A stretch of 64,000 nucleotides of DNA from Christiangramia salexigens (GCF_001889005.1 NZ_CP018153.1:1-64000); one strand, 5' to 3'; counted from the first letter of the stretch, positions 18,739 to 28,491 are shown. Numbers and translations: made by a program. Notes: generated by a model not told the origin, from the sequence alone.

Positions 18739-19296
18739 TTAATTCTTCCACTTAATATTACAACCAATACTGGGCTTTTGATCTTCAGATACCTTTCGGT
18801 TATTTAAAATGGCATCCATAGCTTCCCTTAGATTCCTTCCGTTAGGTTGAATCCCATTACCAGGCCTGCTATCATCTAGTTGTCCGCGGTAGACCAATTT
18901 TAGATCATCATCAAAAAGAAAAAAATCGGGAGTGCAGGCTGCATCATAGGCTCTGGCTACTTCCTGAGTTCCGTCGAACAAATAAGGGAAGGAGTACTGG
19001 TGGTGCATGGCGTGTTCCTTCATCATTTCTGGCCTGTCCTGTGGATAATTTTCAATATCATTGCTCATAATGCCAATAGTATTAAAACCCAGAGGGCGGT
19101 AATCATTCGCCAGGCGCACGATCTCATCATCAACATGCTTCACAAAAGGACAATGATTACAAATAAACATGATAAGCGTACCCTTCTCTCCCTTTAATTC
19201 CTGTAATTCTACCAGGTGATCTGTGATTGCATCCATCAGTCTGAAATCTGGAGCCTTGGTGCCCAACTTGAGCATATTGGAAGGAGTAAGTGACAT
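18739..19296 (-). CDS. Thioredoxin-like AhpC/TSA-family protein
   Basis: This 185-residue cytoplasmic protein has a thioredoxin fold with 'LGTKAPDFRLMD', redox motif 'MFICNHCPFVKH' (Cys46, Cys49), 'TPDFFLFDDDLKLVYRGQLDD' (in part) and a C-terminal 'PSIGCNIKW' whose Cys may act in the redox cycle. The CNHCP motif and 'RPGNG' loop match a conserved family of peroxiredoxin-like thioredoxins widespread in Bacteroidetes and cyanobacteria; the physiological target is unknown. The gene diverges from csaA with 75 bp between them. Confidence 0.85.
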   Translation of the reverse strand: MSLTPSNMLKLGTKAPDFRLMDAITDHLVELQELKGEKGTLIMFICNHCPFVKHVDDEIVRLANDYRPLGFNTIGIMSNDIENYPQDRPEMMKEHAMHHQYSFPYLFDGTQEVARAYDAACTPDFFLFDDDLKLVYRGQLDDSRPGNGIQPNGRNLREAMDAILNNRKVSEDQKPSIGCNIKWKN

Positions 19297-19371
19297 CTTT
19301 TTTATTTAAAATTAAAATATAAAGCGGGAATGAAACCTAAAATTTTTATTTTATGAAAATAAATTTAAGAT

Positions 19372-19710
19372 ATGGATGAAATTAACTGGAGCGATTTTGA
19401 AAAAGTAGAAATGAGAGTAGGAACTATAATTTCTGCTGAAGATTTTCCTGAAGCCCGAAAACCTGCCTATAAATTAAAGATTGATTTTGGAGAGAAATTG
19501 GGAAGCAAGGTGTCCTCTGCTCAAATAACAAAACGCTATAAGCCGGAAGAATTAATTGGAAAACAAATAATAGCCGTGGTCAATTTTCCTGTTAAACGCA
19601 TTGCCGGTTTTAAAAGTGAATGTCTGGTAATGGGCGTAGTAGGCGAAAATAATGATGTAGTGCTTGTTGCAGCCGATAAGAAAATTCCTAATGGTTCACG
19701 AGTGGCTTAA
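19372..19710 (+). CDS. csaA: tRNA-binding OB-fold protein CsaA
   Basis: CsaA is a small dimeric tRNA-binding protein proposed as a chaperone in protein export. The 112-residue protein is one OB-fold: 'DFEKVEMRVGTIISAEDFPEARKPAYKL' (in part), 'SSAQITKRY', 'QIIAVVNFPVKRIAGFKSECLVMG'. These match the tRNA-binding domain family related to the methionyl-tRNA synthetase C-terminus. Its stop is 2 bp from the stop of the converging ktrA-like gene. Confidence 0.9.
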   Translation: MDEINWSDFEKVEMRVGTIISAEDFPEARKPAYKLKIDFGEKLGSKVSSAQITKRYKPEELIGKQIIAVVNFPVKRIAGFKSECLVMGVVGENNDVVLVAADKKIPNGSRVA

Positions 19711-19712
19711 CA

Positions 19713-20420
19713 TTAAAGCCCATCTTTAAATTTTCTGTGTTCGTCCAGCAGGTTTTTAATATCCTTATTATGCCCGTAAAGAACCATAATCTCATCTTTA
19801 TATAATTTGGTATCTGCCCTTGCAATTCCCTGAACGCTGGTTTTATCTGTTTCGGTGCCCAGATCATTTTTTTCCTTGCTTACCGTCATAGTAGTAAGCA
19901 CGATCACATTAAATTCTTCTTTGATCCCTATTTCCTTAACTGTTTTATCATGATATTCTTCAGGGATTCTTGTTTCTACTATACTGAAATTCCCATCCAG
20001 TTCAAAGCTGTCTACCACACCCTCAAGATTCAATTTCTTTGCCCATCTATCGGCAGTTTCCTCTTCAGGATAGATGATCTCTTTTACTCCCATGGCTTCA
20101 AGAACCATTCTTTGTAGTGGATCCACAGCCCGACTTATGATTCGTTTTACCTTCATTTGCTTCAGTAAGGCGGCGGTCATTATATTAGCACTTTTATCCT
20201 CTCCTATAGCGACGATCACGATATCTGTATCTGATAAAGGTAAGTTCTTCACTGCTTCGATATCGGTTGCATCAAGATTTATACTATGAGTAAGCTTTTC
20301 TTTTATACTTTCTACCTTGCTCATTCTAATATCAACACCAATCACTTCATTGCCCATTTCTGTTAGTTTCTCTGCCAGTGAGGCTCCAAATTTTCCTAAA
20401 CCGATTACAATATATTTCAT
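19713..20420 (-). CDS. ktrA: Potassium-uptake regulatory subunit KtrA/TrkA
   Basis: The protein gates a KtrB/TrkH-type potassium channel by binding nucleotides. The 235 residues have an RCK_N Rossmann domain (1-130, 'YIVIGLGKFGASLAEKL', 'VIGVDI', 'DIVIVAIGEDKSANI') and an RCK_C domain (about 140-235, 'ETRIPEEYHDKTVKEIGI'). It is a peripheral membrane protein. The start is 10 bp downstream of the ktrB stop, so the pair forms an operon and a complete K+ (or Na+-dependent K+) uptake system. Confidence 0.92.
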   Translation of the reverse strand: MKYIVIGLGKFGASLAEKLTEMGNEVIGVDIRMSKVESIKEKLTHSINLDATDIEAVKNLPLSDTDIVIVAIGEDKSANIMTAALLKQMKVKRIISRAVDPLQRMVLEAMGVKEIIYPEEETADRWAKKLNLEGVVDSFELDGNFSIVETRIPEEYHDKTVKEIGIKEEFNVIVLTTMTVSKEKNDLGTETDKTSVQGIARADTKLYKDEIMVLYGHNKDIKNLLDEHRKFKDGL

Positions 20421-20430
20421 GATATCTAAT

Positions 20431-22221
20431 TTAATTTATTAATACCTCATCCTTGGGATAGCGGTAATTCATATATCTAATTTTCTTAAGCATGGCTATC
20501 ATTATTGTTAGCATACTTACCCGCCCTATGAACATCGTAAATATAATTACGATCTTGGAGGCCGATGAGAGTTCCCCGGTTATACCGGTTGTTAATCCTA
20601 CGGTGCTGTAAGCCGAGAAGGATTCAAAAGCAATGCTCAAAAGGCTTTTATCCTCATCAAAGATTGAAATGAGAAAGATAGAAGTTCCAATTACCATAAT
20701 TGAAAGAGAAATAATGGCAAACGCTCTTCTAATAGTGGCTTCTGAAACTTCTCTTTTATATACTTCGATCCTGTTCTTCCCTTTTGCAAGGCTAATAAAA
20801 TTAAGTACTGCCACTGCTATAGTACTGGTTTTTATCCCGCCTCCTGTTGAAGCTGGTGAAGCACCAACCCACATCAAGAAAAATAAGATCATCAAAGTGC
20901 TGAAGTTTAATGCTCCAGTGTCTACAGTATTAAAACCTGCAGTTCTGGGTGTGGAAGCTCCAAAAAATGCGGTAACGATCTTTCCGAACCAATTATGCTC
21001 TGCAAGGGTATTATTGTATTCAAGGGCATAGAAGATCAGTGTTCCGCTAATCAAAAGAACCGTTGTGGTCACCAAAACGATACGTGTATTAAGATTGATG
21101 ATCCATGGGGAATGCACTCGTTGTCTTCGTTGAGTTATTCTGAATAATTTGTTCTTAATATTATATAGGGCATATCTGTAGATATTTAATAAAATAGGAA
21201 AACCAATACCACCCAGGATGAATAAGAATGCGATCACCAAATGCAGAGGATAATTGAATCTAAAGGCGGGATCGTATAAACTATGTTCCAAAGTGGAAAA
21301 GCCGGCATTGCAAAAGCCGCTTACAGCATGGAAAATGGAGAAGAATATTTGATCTCCAACTTGTGTGATTTCAGCTTTATTAAGGCTCAGGTAAATGAAA
21401 ATAAAGCCAATGAATTCAACAAGAAATGTAATTAAAAGTATCTTTTTTAAAACATTGAAAACTTCCCCCAGTTTATCAGAATTTGTAACATCTTTTAGTA
21501 ATAATTGATTTTCATAAGTGGTCTCTCCTCTGAAAAAATAACTGAAATAACTGGCGAAGGTCATTATACCAAGGCCGCCAAGCTGCATTAAAACTAAAAT
21601 GATACTCTGGCCAAATGTAGTAAAATAAGAACCTGTGTCCACCACGATAAGACCAGTAACACATACTGAACTGGTAGCTGTAAAAAGTGCATCGAGCAAA
21701 CCAATTCCGTTATAAGTCGCTTTGGGTAATAGAAGCAGGAGTGTACCTATGATAATAATTCCCAAAAAACTAGCGATGAACAACTGCGCCGGGTTTAAAC
21801 GTGTGTGCCCGGGGTTAAATTTCAGGGTTGAGAATTCCCTGATAAAGTAAATAAGGGAAGCTGCATAAACATATGCCATCTTATTCAGGAATTCGAGAAG
21901 AGGTAGAATTTCTCTGATGGCATCTATACGCATTAAAACAAGGAAACCAAATAGAGACCCAAGTAAAAAATCAAAAATTCGGACCTTGAGTCTTATGTTA
22001 AGGTTAAAGATGTAATGTCGTACCAGAATAGCCAGAACACCTATGCCTAAGGCCGAAAAATAAAGATCATTAAGCAATTCTTTTTCTTCGCTGGCGTGTT
22101 TGAAACCCAGGTCGTAAACCACAATAAAAATATTGATGAGGCTTATGGTGAAAGAAAATAAGCTTAAATACCTTAGAAACCTTTCATTCTGCAACCAAGA
22201 TTTGAATCCTGAAAATTTCAC
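20431..22221 (-). CDS. ktrB: Potassium transporter KtrB/TrkH
   Basis: The 596-residue membrane protein has an extra N-terminal helix block (1-130) and then four M1-P-M2 repeats typical of TrkH/KtrB. Filter-like segments are 'ATSSVCVTGLIVVDTGSYFT', 'AVSGFCNAGFSTL', 'GASTPRTAGFNTVD' and 'FSAYSTVGLTTGITGEL', with the conserved Gly in each. Length and the N-terminal extension fit the Bacteroidetes version. It starts with GTG, the first start after an in-frame stop. It is co-transcribed with ktrA and serves potassium homeostasis and osmotic balance. Confidence 0.92.
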   Translation of the reverse strand: MKFSGFKSWLQNERFLRYLSLFSFTISLINIFIVVYDLGFKHASEEKELLNDLYFSALGIGVLAILVRHYIFNLNIRLKVRIFDFLLGSLFGFLVLMRIDAIREILPLLEFLNKMAYVYAASLIYFIREFSTLKFNPGHTRLNPAQLFIASFLGIIIIGTLLLLLPKATYNGIGLLDALFTATSSVCVTGLIVVDTGSYFTTFGQSIILVLMQLGGLGIMTFASYFSYFFRGETTYENQLLLKDVTNSDKLGEVFNVLKKILLITFLVEFIGFIFIYLSLNKAEITQVGDQIFFSIFHAVSGFCNAGFSTLEHSLYDPAFRFNYPLHLVIAFLFILGGIGFPILLNIYRYALYNIKNKLFRITQRRQRVHSPWIINLNTRIVLVTTTVLLISGTLIFYALEYNNTLAEHNWFGKIVTAFFGASTPRTAGFNTVDTGALNFSTLMILFFLMWVGASPASTGGGIKTSTIAVAVLNFISLAKGKNRIEVYKREVSEATIRRAFAIISLSIMVIGTSIFLISIFDEDKSLLSIAFESFSAYSTVGLTTGITGELSSASKIVIIFTMFIGRVSMLTIMIAMLKKIRYMNYRYPKDEVLIN

Positions 22222-22259
22222 TGGTGTTAGGTTTTAGTATTACAGGAAGATATAAATTT

Positions 22260-22287
22260 AAATGGCGGATTTTTAAATCCGCCATTT
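22260..22287 (-). terminator. Terminator of the M14 peptidase gene
   Basis: A perfect 13-bp stem (AAATGGCGGATTT with its complement, TT loop) lies between the peptidase stop and the ktrB start. Confidence 0.75.
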
Positions 22288-22359
22288 AATTCCTGTTGGT
22301 CCTGCCGCAAAGTAAATTAATTTGAATACAAGACTGCTAAAATTTCCCTAAACTATAAT

Positions 22360-24879
22360 CTACATCTCGTCGCCAAAGAAAATTGCGTTCATTAATAATT
22401 TATTGGTTCCATACCAGAAGGCTCTGAAGTTAGTATTATCGGTGAAAAGAATTACTTCACCTCTACCAAGGCTTTCGTGTTTAAAAGGCACCGTACCGGC
22501 GATAGAGTCCAGGTTAGGCTTGCTGATGTATCCGCTTAATAATGGTTTTTCAGTGTAACGTATTGGATTGTTGTAACTCTGTTTATCGGCTTCAATGAAA
22601 ATCGTAGTATTTCTGAAAAGAGCTAATTTGTCATCTTTATAACCAAAAGCTATTGGATGACTTCTGTCTAATTTCGCTTCGAAGATAGCTCCACCAATTC
22701 CCTGAGCTCCCCTGAAATCACCACGCTCTTCAAAACTCACATTTTTAGCTGTAAGTTCATTCTTTTTGGTTTTAAAATCGGCAAACTTGTTGTTTTTTAG
22801 CCAGTTTACAGCATTTCTGTATCCAATGAGCGTTCCGCCATCACGGGTCCAATCCATTAACTTTTTAGCGTGATCTTTGTCTATTCCACTTCCCCAGGAG
22901 TTAGGTAGAATGATATCTGTATACTCACTAAGATCGGTTCTGGAAAAATCTTCTACATCCAGCTTTGTGATCTTCATATCATAACGCTGGTCAAATAAAT
23001 GCCATATTTCTCCTGCATCATATGAGGTAATAGAACCACCAACAATAATGGCCACTTTTTGTGGTTCTAAGGCTCTAAATTGATTGCTTCCCAGATTTAT
23101 ACCTTTTGTCATTCCGGTACTTAAGGCAGTGATCTCTACTCCACTTTCTTTAGATATTTCGCTTAGGAATGTATGAATCTCTTCGTTATTAAGTTTTTGA
23201 TTCTGTACAGGGATCATAATGGTCCCGTAGTCATATTTAGCTGAACCCAGGCTGAAGTCTTCCATGGCTACTTTTGCTCTTAAGCCTTTCTGCAGAATGG
23301 CATTGAGTGCCTTTGGTGCAAAGTAGTTGTTCCAATTCAACAAATATGCATATTCGCTTTTTTCAGGTAACTGTGGTAAAAGCTTGCTTAATTCATCGAT
23401 TTTTTTTCCGATATTTTTTTCTGAAACCTCATTGCTGAAATCAAGATTAAAGGCTAGAGGAAAGGTCCATGCAGAAATGTCGTAAAAAAGGCTGTCTTCA
23501 AATTGTGTCCTTCTCTCGAACATGGCTTCTATTAACCTGTGCTGTCTTTGGTTCTTTGGTACCACATAGGCCGATCCTTTTTCGAAACTTTTCCCGTTCT
23601 GAGTGAATTTTGAAGAAGGTTCGTAAACTTCAATTTGATGTCTCTTTAAGATCTCTGCTAATTTGTATGCACTAGCCGGGTCTTTTGGGTTTCCAAATGC
23701 ATAGGCGCCTTTCTTTGCCGACTCTCTTGCATTTTTATAGAAATTACGCTGATAATTCAGAAGGTCCACCCTCATATTTTGCGCGGCCTCGAGTGTTGAA
23801 AGCGCTGCTGTGAATTGATTTCTTATTGTAAAAGGGAATGTAAGTACGCCATTGTCGGTTTCCTGTGCATGACCTCTGGAACTTCCCTGTTCGAAAAGTA
23901 TTCCTATACTCCCATTGATATCGGGGAAAGTTGAGCCCTTTCCATAATAGAAATCATCATAATTTTCTTCGGTATAATAAAGTGAACCTAATTCATCAAA
24001 TGCAGCAGCATGATAAGTCCCGATCTCCCTTGTAAGGTCTTGATTAAGCTGCGGGGTTAGTGGATGCGTTCTGGAAGGGATTCCAGGCTGAAAGAAAAAA
24101 GTAGAATTAGAGCCCATTTCGTGGTGATCTGTCAGGATGTTTGGATACCACTGATGAAATGTTTTAATTCTGGCCTGTGACTCCGGTAACTGAACCGGTA
24201 GCCAGTCACGATTCATATCAAACCAGTAGTGATTTGTTCTTCCTCCTGGCCAAACTTCATTGTACTCCCTGTCCTGTGGGTCGGGATTAATATTTTTGCT
24301 TTTATTGGTGTTCGCCCAGTAGGCGAATCTTTGTAAACCATCAGGGTTAAATGAGGGGTCAAGAAGAATGACCGTATTCTGTAAAGCTTTTTCGATCTTT
24401 TCGCCTTCAGCAGCTGCCAGATAGTAAGCATATAATAATGCTGCATTGGATCCACTGGCTTCGTTACCATGAATGGAAAAGCCTTGATTAATTACCACGG
24501 GCATTTCGGCAGTATTGAGCGAAGCAGAATTGCTTTCGACCAATGAAACATGCTTTTTTCTTATGTCTTCAAGCTGCGCAAGATTCTCTTCCGAAGAAAC
24601 GGTTAGGAGTATTAAAGGGCGCCCCTCATATGTGTGACCGCGACTTTCTATTTGCATGCGGGGTGATGCATCGGCTAATTTGTGCATATACATCAATAAG
24701 CGGTCATGGCTCACATGCCATTCACCGGGAATATAACCTAAGACTTCCTGTGGAGTAGGGATGTCGGGATTATAGCTAACCCCATCAGGTAAATAATAGT
24801 CTAAACTGAGATCTTTTTTTTGAGCCTGGGTGGCACTTAAGGAAATTAAAACAATAAGCGATAATAATATTCTTTTCAT
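22360..24879 (-). CDS. Secreted M14-family zinc carboxypeptidase-like protein
   Basis: An 839-residue protein with a signal peptide ('LLSLIVLISLSATQAQ'). Residues 45-360 form an M14 carboxypeptidase domain: zinc ligands in 'FSIHGNEASGSNA' (H-x-x-E) and a later His in 'LTDHHEMGSNSTFFF', and a possible catalytic Glu in 'LFEQGSSRG'. The C-terminal half includes a glutamine-amidotransferase-like stretch ('VAIIVGGSITSYDAGEIWHLFD', in part) and a beta-rich end. The layout matches a common Bacteroidetes M14 group that degrades peptides in the periplasm or outside the cell. It is monocistronic, with a 3' terminator. Confidence 0.87.
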   Translation of the reverse strand: MKRILLSLIVLISLSATQAQKKDLSLDYYLPDGVSYNPDIPTPQEVLGYIPGEWHVSHDRLLMYMHKLADASPRMQIESRGHTYEGRPLILLTVSSEENLAQLEDIRKKHVSLVESNSASLNTAEMPVVINQGFSIHGNEASGSNAALLYAYYLAAAEGEKIEKALQNTVILLDPSFNPDGLQRFAYWANTNKSKNINPDPQDREYNEVWPGGRTNHYWFDMNRDWLPVQLPESQARIKTFHQWYPNILTDHHEMGSNSTFFFQPGIPSRTHPLTPQLNQDLTREIGTYHAAAFDELGSLYYTEENYDDFYYGKGSTFPDINGSIGILFEQGSSRGHAQETDNGVLTFPFTIRNQFTAALSTLEAAQNMRVDLLNYQRNFYKNARESAKKGAYAFGNPKDPASAYKLAEILKRHQIEVYEPSSKFTQNGKSFEKGSAYVVPKNQRQHRLIEAMFERRTQFEDSLFYDISAWTFPLAFNLDFSNEVSEKNIGKKIDELSKLLPQLPEKSEYAYLLNWNNYFAPKALNAILQKGLRAKVAMEDFSLGSAKYDYGTIMIPVQNQKLNNEEIHTFLSEISKESGVEITALSTGMTKGINLGSNQFRALEPQKVAIIVGGSITSYDAGEIWHLFDQRYDMKITKLDVEDFSRTDLSEYTDIILPNSWGSGIDKDHAKKLMDWTRDGGTLIGYRNAVNWLKNNKFADFKTKKNELTAKNVSFEERGDFRGAQGIGGAIFEAKLDRSHPIAFGYKDDKLALFRNTTIFIEADKQSYNNPIRYTEKPLLSGYISKPNLDSIAGTVPFKHESLGRGEVILFTDNTNFRAFWYGTNKLLMNAIFFGDEM

Positions 24880-24904
24880 AATTCAGATTTTCGAATGCCT
24901 AATA

Positions 24905-24937
24905 TAAAAAAAACCGCCCTGTTTTAGGACGGTTTTT
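24905..24937 (-). terminator. Terminator of the PUR-domain gene
   Basis: AAACCGCCCT pairs with AGGACGGTTT (one mismatch) around GTTTT, flanked by A/T runs, between the stop at 24959 and the next gene. Confidence 0.75.
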
Positions 24938-24958
24938 GAAAATCTGATAGTATTTTAA

Positions 24959-25345
24959 TTAAATATCGTCGAAGCTTACATCTGTAAATTTCTCAGGATT
25001 TGAAGTAGCTGAAGCTGCACCAGCTTTAGCATCTTCTTCATATTCCTTTTTGAAATCTTTCTGGTGACGTTCGCTAATTACCTCCTCACCTTTTTCGTTA
25101 ATAATGAAATTGGTCATTTCTTCAAGGATCTCTCTAAAACCGTCAAAATCTTCTTTATAAAGATAAATCTTGTGTTTTTTGTAGTAGAAAGAACCATCAT
25201 CATTGGTGAATTTCTTACTTTCTGTAATGGTAAGATAGTAATCGTTTGCTCTTGTAGATCTTACATCAAAAAAATAAGTTCTTCTTCCTGCTCTTAAAAC
25301 TTTAGAGAATATTTCTTCTTTCTCCATCATTCCCTTATCACTCAT
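24959..25345 (-). CDS. PUR-alpha-like DNA/RNA-binding protein (DUF3276)
   Basis: A 128-residue protein conserved through Bacteroidetes. The core 'IFSKVLRAGRRTYFFDVRST', 'YYLTITESKK' and 'HKIYLYKEDFDGFREIL' is a single PUR repeat, which binds single-stranded nucleic acid in relatives (Borrelia, eukaryotic Pur-alpha). The tail (90-128) is acidic and Ala-rich. Met1, Met6 and Met7 are all possible starts. The gene stands alone with a terminator; its target is unknown. Confidence 0.85.
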   Translation of the reverse strand: MSDKGMMEKEEIFSKVLRAGRRTYFFDVRSTRANDYYLTITESKKFTNDDGSFYYKKHKIYLYKEDFDGFREILEEMTNFIINEKGEEVISERHQKDFKKEYEEDAKAGAASATSNPEKFTDVSFDDI

Positions 25346-25418
25346 AAAATAGATTCTTTAGTGGATTATTTTGTAGAGCTCAAAAATGTAAAAATTTTTA
25401 ACATATAGCAAAAAAATT

Positions 25419-27176
25419 TTACATTTCTTTTTCATTTAGCTGTTTTGCGTACAGTTCCTTATAATATCCTTCCTGATCCAACAGTTGCTGATGTGTTCCT
25501 TGTTGTACGACTTTTCCGTCTTCAAGAATGATAATCTTATCGGCATTCTTAGCCGATGAGATCCTGTGGCTTACAATAATGGTGGTTTTCTCTCTAGTTA
25601 TCTTAAAAAGATTATTAAGGATCTCTTCTTCGGTTTCGGTGTCTACAGCAGATAGACAATCATCGAACAGAAGGATCTCGGGATCATGAATAATAGCCCT
25701 TGCAATAGATACCCTTTGCTTTTGACCACCGGAAAGTGTGATACCCCTTTCGCCCAGCACCGTATCATAGCCTTTACTGAAACCAATAATATTTTTATGA
25801 ACTGAAGCATTCTTTGCAGCAGTGATTATTTCTTCTTCTGAAGCATCCGTTTTACCAAATTTGATGTTGTTCCGGATGGAATCACTAAATAGGAACGCAT
25901 CTTGCGGAACGTATCCTATACTATTACGAAGACTTTCCAGATTCAGTTTTTGAATACTACGATCATCTATCATGATGTCTCCCTTGTCAATATCGTATAA
26001 TCGGCCGATTAGTTCCAGAATGGTGGATTTACCCGATCCTGTTTTTCCAATAATAGCCAGAGTTTCTCCCTTGTCAACTTTAAAGGATACACCTTTTAAT
26101 GCAGTAATATTGGTATCGTCATAGGTGAAACTCACATCTTTGAACTCGATATTGCCCTGGATATTATCCGGTTCCGCCTTTTGATTGGTGATCTCAGGTT
26201 TTTCTTTTAAGAATTCGTTGATCCTCTCCTGTGAGGCTTCAGCCTGCTGAACTAGTGAGGTCACCCAGCCAATAGAGGCCACTGGCCAAGTAAGCATATT
26301 TACATATAATATAAATTCAACAAGTACATCGATATTTTCTATCTGACCTGAAATGATCTGTTTTCCTCCTACATAAATCACTATAATATTACTTATCCCA
26401 ATTAACAAAACCATTAATGGAAAGAAGAACGCCTGCACTTTCACGAGGTCTATATTCTTGTCACGGCTTCCGTTGGATAATTCAGTAAAATTGGTATTGG
26501 TTTGAGGCTCTATACCGTAGGACTTAATAACAGCAATTCCACTAAAACTTTCCTGGGTAAAGGTGTTTAATCTGGATAAATACTGCTGTACGATAGTACT
26601 CCTTTGGTGAATGGCGACACTAAGCCTGTAAATAGCAAAAGATAAAACTGGTAACGGGATTACCGTATATAAAGTAAGTTCAGGAGCAGATTTAAGCATA
26701 AAAATCAAAACTACCACCGTGGAGGCAAAAGTGGTAACACTATACATAATGGCCGGGCCAAGATATAGTCGCACCTTAGAAACATCTTCACTTATTCTAT
26801 TCATTAGATCTCCGGTACGGTTCTTCTTATAGAAGTTAAGTGACAATTCTTGATAATGCTGGAAAACTTCGTTCTTAAGGTCATATTCCATATGTCTGGA
26901 AACCACAATGAAGGTTTGCCGCATTAGAAAGGTAAAAAAGGCGGCAATTAAAGTGGTGCCAATGATGAGCATAATATTATAGGCCAGCTCACTTTTTACT
27001 TCAGAAATATCTGTAATAGTTCCATTAAGATATTTCTCAATTACAACGGTACTTTTTCCAACTAATGGCACATAATAAATGGCAAAAATCCTGGCTGCTA
27101 CGGTTATGATTAGGCCAATTAATAATTTCCATTTATACTTGTAAAAATATTTATTAAGATGCTTAAGGTTTTTCAT
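25419..27176 (-). CDS. MsbA-like ABC exporter (membrane + ATPase fused)
   Basis: The 585-residue half-transporter has six membrane helices (residues 15-310) followed by an ATPase domain: Walker A 'IIGKTGSGKSTIL', Q-loop 'YVPQDAFLF', signature 'LSGGQKQRVSIARAI', Walker B 'ILLFDDCLSAVD' and 'VSHRISS'. It should work as a homodimer moving lipids or drugs outwards. Whether it is the essential MsbA flippase or a multidrug relative cannot be decided from sequence alone. It is read divergently from leucine dehydrogenase. Confidence 0.87.
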   Translation of the reverse strand: MKNLKHLNKYFYKYKWKLLIGLIITVAARIFAIYYVPLVGKSTVVIEKYLNGTITDISEVKSELAYNIMLIIGTTLIAAFFTFLMRQTFIVVSRHMEYDLKNEVFQHYQELSLNFYKKNRTGDLMNRISEDVSKVRLYLGPAIMYSVTTFASTVVVLIFMLKSAPELTLYTVIPLPVLSFAIYRLSVAIHQRSTIVQQYLSRLNTFTQESFSGIAVIKSYGIEPQTNTNFTELSNGSRDKNIDLVKVQAFFFPLMVLLIGISNIIVIYVGGKQIISGQIENIDVLVEFILYVNMLTWPVASIGWVTSLVQQAEASQERINEFLKEKPEITNQKAEPDNIQGNIEFKDVSFTYDDTNITALKGVSFKVDKGETLAIIGKTGSGKSTILELIGRLYDIDKGDIMIDDRSIQKLNLESLRNSIGYVPQDAFLFSDSIRNNIKFGKTDASEEEIITAAKNASVHKNIIGFSKGYDTVLGERGITLSGGQKQRVSIARAIIHDPEILLFDDCLSAVDTETEEEILNNLFKITREKTTIIVSHRISSAKNADKIIILEDGKVVQQGTHQQLLDQEGYYKELYAKQLNEKEM

Positions 27177-27304
27177 GTAAACAAGGCCTTGTTGAGGATT
27201 ATGTAATTTAACACCATTAAAAATCCTCTTTTTTAAAATATTGTTATTTTTACCCCGGATTTTTGCTAAATTAAAAATCCAAAAAAATTAAAAATCAACA
27301 AACT

Positions 27305-28408
27305 ATGCAAGTTGACGTTCTAAATGCTAAAGAACTAAAAAAAGCTGCTCCGGTATTCGGACAGGTGTCGTTTGACGAACACGAGCAAATCGTTTTTTGC
27401 AACGACAAAGATACAGGTTTAAAGGCAATTATTGGTATTCATAATACGGTTTTAGGCCCTGCTTTGGGCGGTACCAGAATGTGGAATTATACCAGTGAAT
27501 GGGAAGCAGTAAACGATGTTTTACGTCTTTCCAGAGGAATGACTTTTAAGAGTGCGATTACAGGTTTAAACCTTGGTGGTGGAAAAGCTGTGATTATTGG
27601 AGATGCCAAAAAGGATAAGACTCCGGAACTAATGAAAAGATTCGGTGAATTTGTTCATTCTTTAGGAGGGAAATATATCACTGCAGAAGATGTAGGTATG
27701 GAAACCTCAGATATGGATACCGTAAGAGAGGTTACACCTTATGTTACCGGTATTTCAGAGTCTAAAGGTGGTGCAGGAAACCCTTCTCCTATAACTGCAT
27801 ATGGTGTTTTTATGGGAATTAAGGCGTCTGCCAAATTCAAATATGGAACAGACGATCTGGAAGGAAGAAAAGTACTGGTACAGGGAATTGGTCACGTAGG
27901 GGAGACTCTTGTTGAATATCTTACCGGTGATGGTGCTGAGGTGTATATAACAGACATTAATGAAGAGCGACTTGAAGAAGTAAGTAAAAAACATGGCGCA
28001 CATATATTCACCCCAAGAGATATTTATTCTGCAGATGTAGATATTTATGCTCCTTGTGCATTAGGTGCAACTATAAATGATGATACGATCCAGAGATTAA
28101 AAGCTGATATTGTTGCGGGCGCAGCAAACAATCAATTAGCAGATGAAGTGGCTCATGGACAGATCCTTCAGCAAAAAGGAATCGTGTATGCTCCCGATTT
28201 TCTTATCAATGCCGGAGGTATTATAAATGTATATGCCGAACTGGAGAATTACGACCGCCAGGAGATCATGCGTAAGACTGAAAATATCTACAATACAACG
28301 CTTAAGATCCTTGAGAAAGCAGCTAAAGAAGATATTACCACACATTTCGCTGCACTTCAAATGGCGAAGCAAAGAATTGAGGATAGAAAAAAACAGAATT
28401 TAGATTAG
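27305..28408 (+). CDS. ldh: Leucine dehydrogenase (Glu/Leu/Phe/Val dehydrogenase family)
   Basis: The enzyme reversibly deaminates leucine, valine and isoleucine to 2-oxo acids with NAD+, the first step of branched-chain catabolism. The 367-residue protein shows the dehydrogenase core 'GPALGGTRMW', catalytic-Lys region 'GLNLGGGKAVIIGD', 'TAEDVGM' and the NAD fold 'VLVQGIGHVGETL', with 'YAPDFLINAGGIINV' near the end. Length fits leucine dehydrogenase (about 365) rather than glutamate dehydrogenase (about 450). GGATTTTT (27257-27264) and AAAAATCC (27273-27280) form an inverted repeat in the leader. Confidence 0.92.
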   Translation: MQVDVLNAKELKKAAPVFGQVSFDEHEQIVFCNDKDTGLKAIIGIHNTVLGPALGGTRMWNYTSEWEAVNDVLRLSRGMTFKSAITGLNLGGGKAVIIGDAKKDKTPELMKRFGEFVHSLGGKYITAEDVGMETSDMDTVREVTPYVTGISESKGGAGNPSPITAYGVFMGIKASAKFKYGTDDLEGRKVLVQGIGHVGETLVEYLTGDGAEVYITDINEERLEEVSKKHGAHIFTPRDIYSADVDIYAPCALGATINDDTIQRLKADIVAGAANNQLADEVAHGQILQQKGIVYAPDFLINAGGIINVYAELENYDRQEIMRKTENIYNTTLKILEKAAKEDITTHFAALQMAKQRIEDRKKQNLD

Positions 28409-28426
28409 ACAGTTCTAAATAATTGA

Positions 28427-28463
28427 TATTTTTGCAGGGCGAAAGTGAACACTTTCGCCCTTT
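28427..28463 (+). promoter_or_regulatory. nusB promoter element followed by a perfect hairpin
   Basis: TATTTTTG (28427-28434) is a TAnnTTTG -7 element. Three bases on, GGGCGAAAGTG (28437-28447) and CACTTTCGCCC (28450-28460) form a perfect 11-bp stem followed by TTT. It may end the ldh transcript, form the 5' end of the nusB mRNA, or both. Confidence 0.6.
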
Positions 28464-28491
28464 ATAATTTCTAAAAAGTTCTTTTACAATT

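Noticed and set aside
28398..28420. ATTTAGA...TCTAAAT inverted repeat near nusB resembling the metal-operon boxes
   Set aside because: The arm spacing differs from the 23-bp boxes and it overlaps the end of the ldh coding sequence; probably coincidence.
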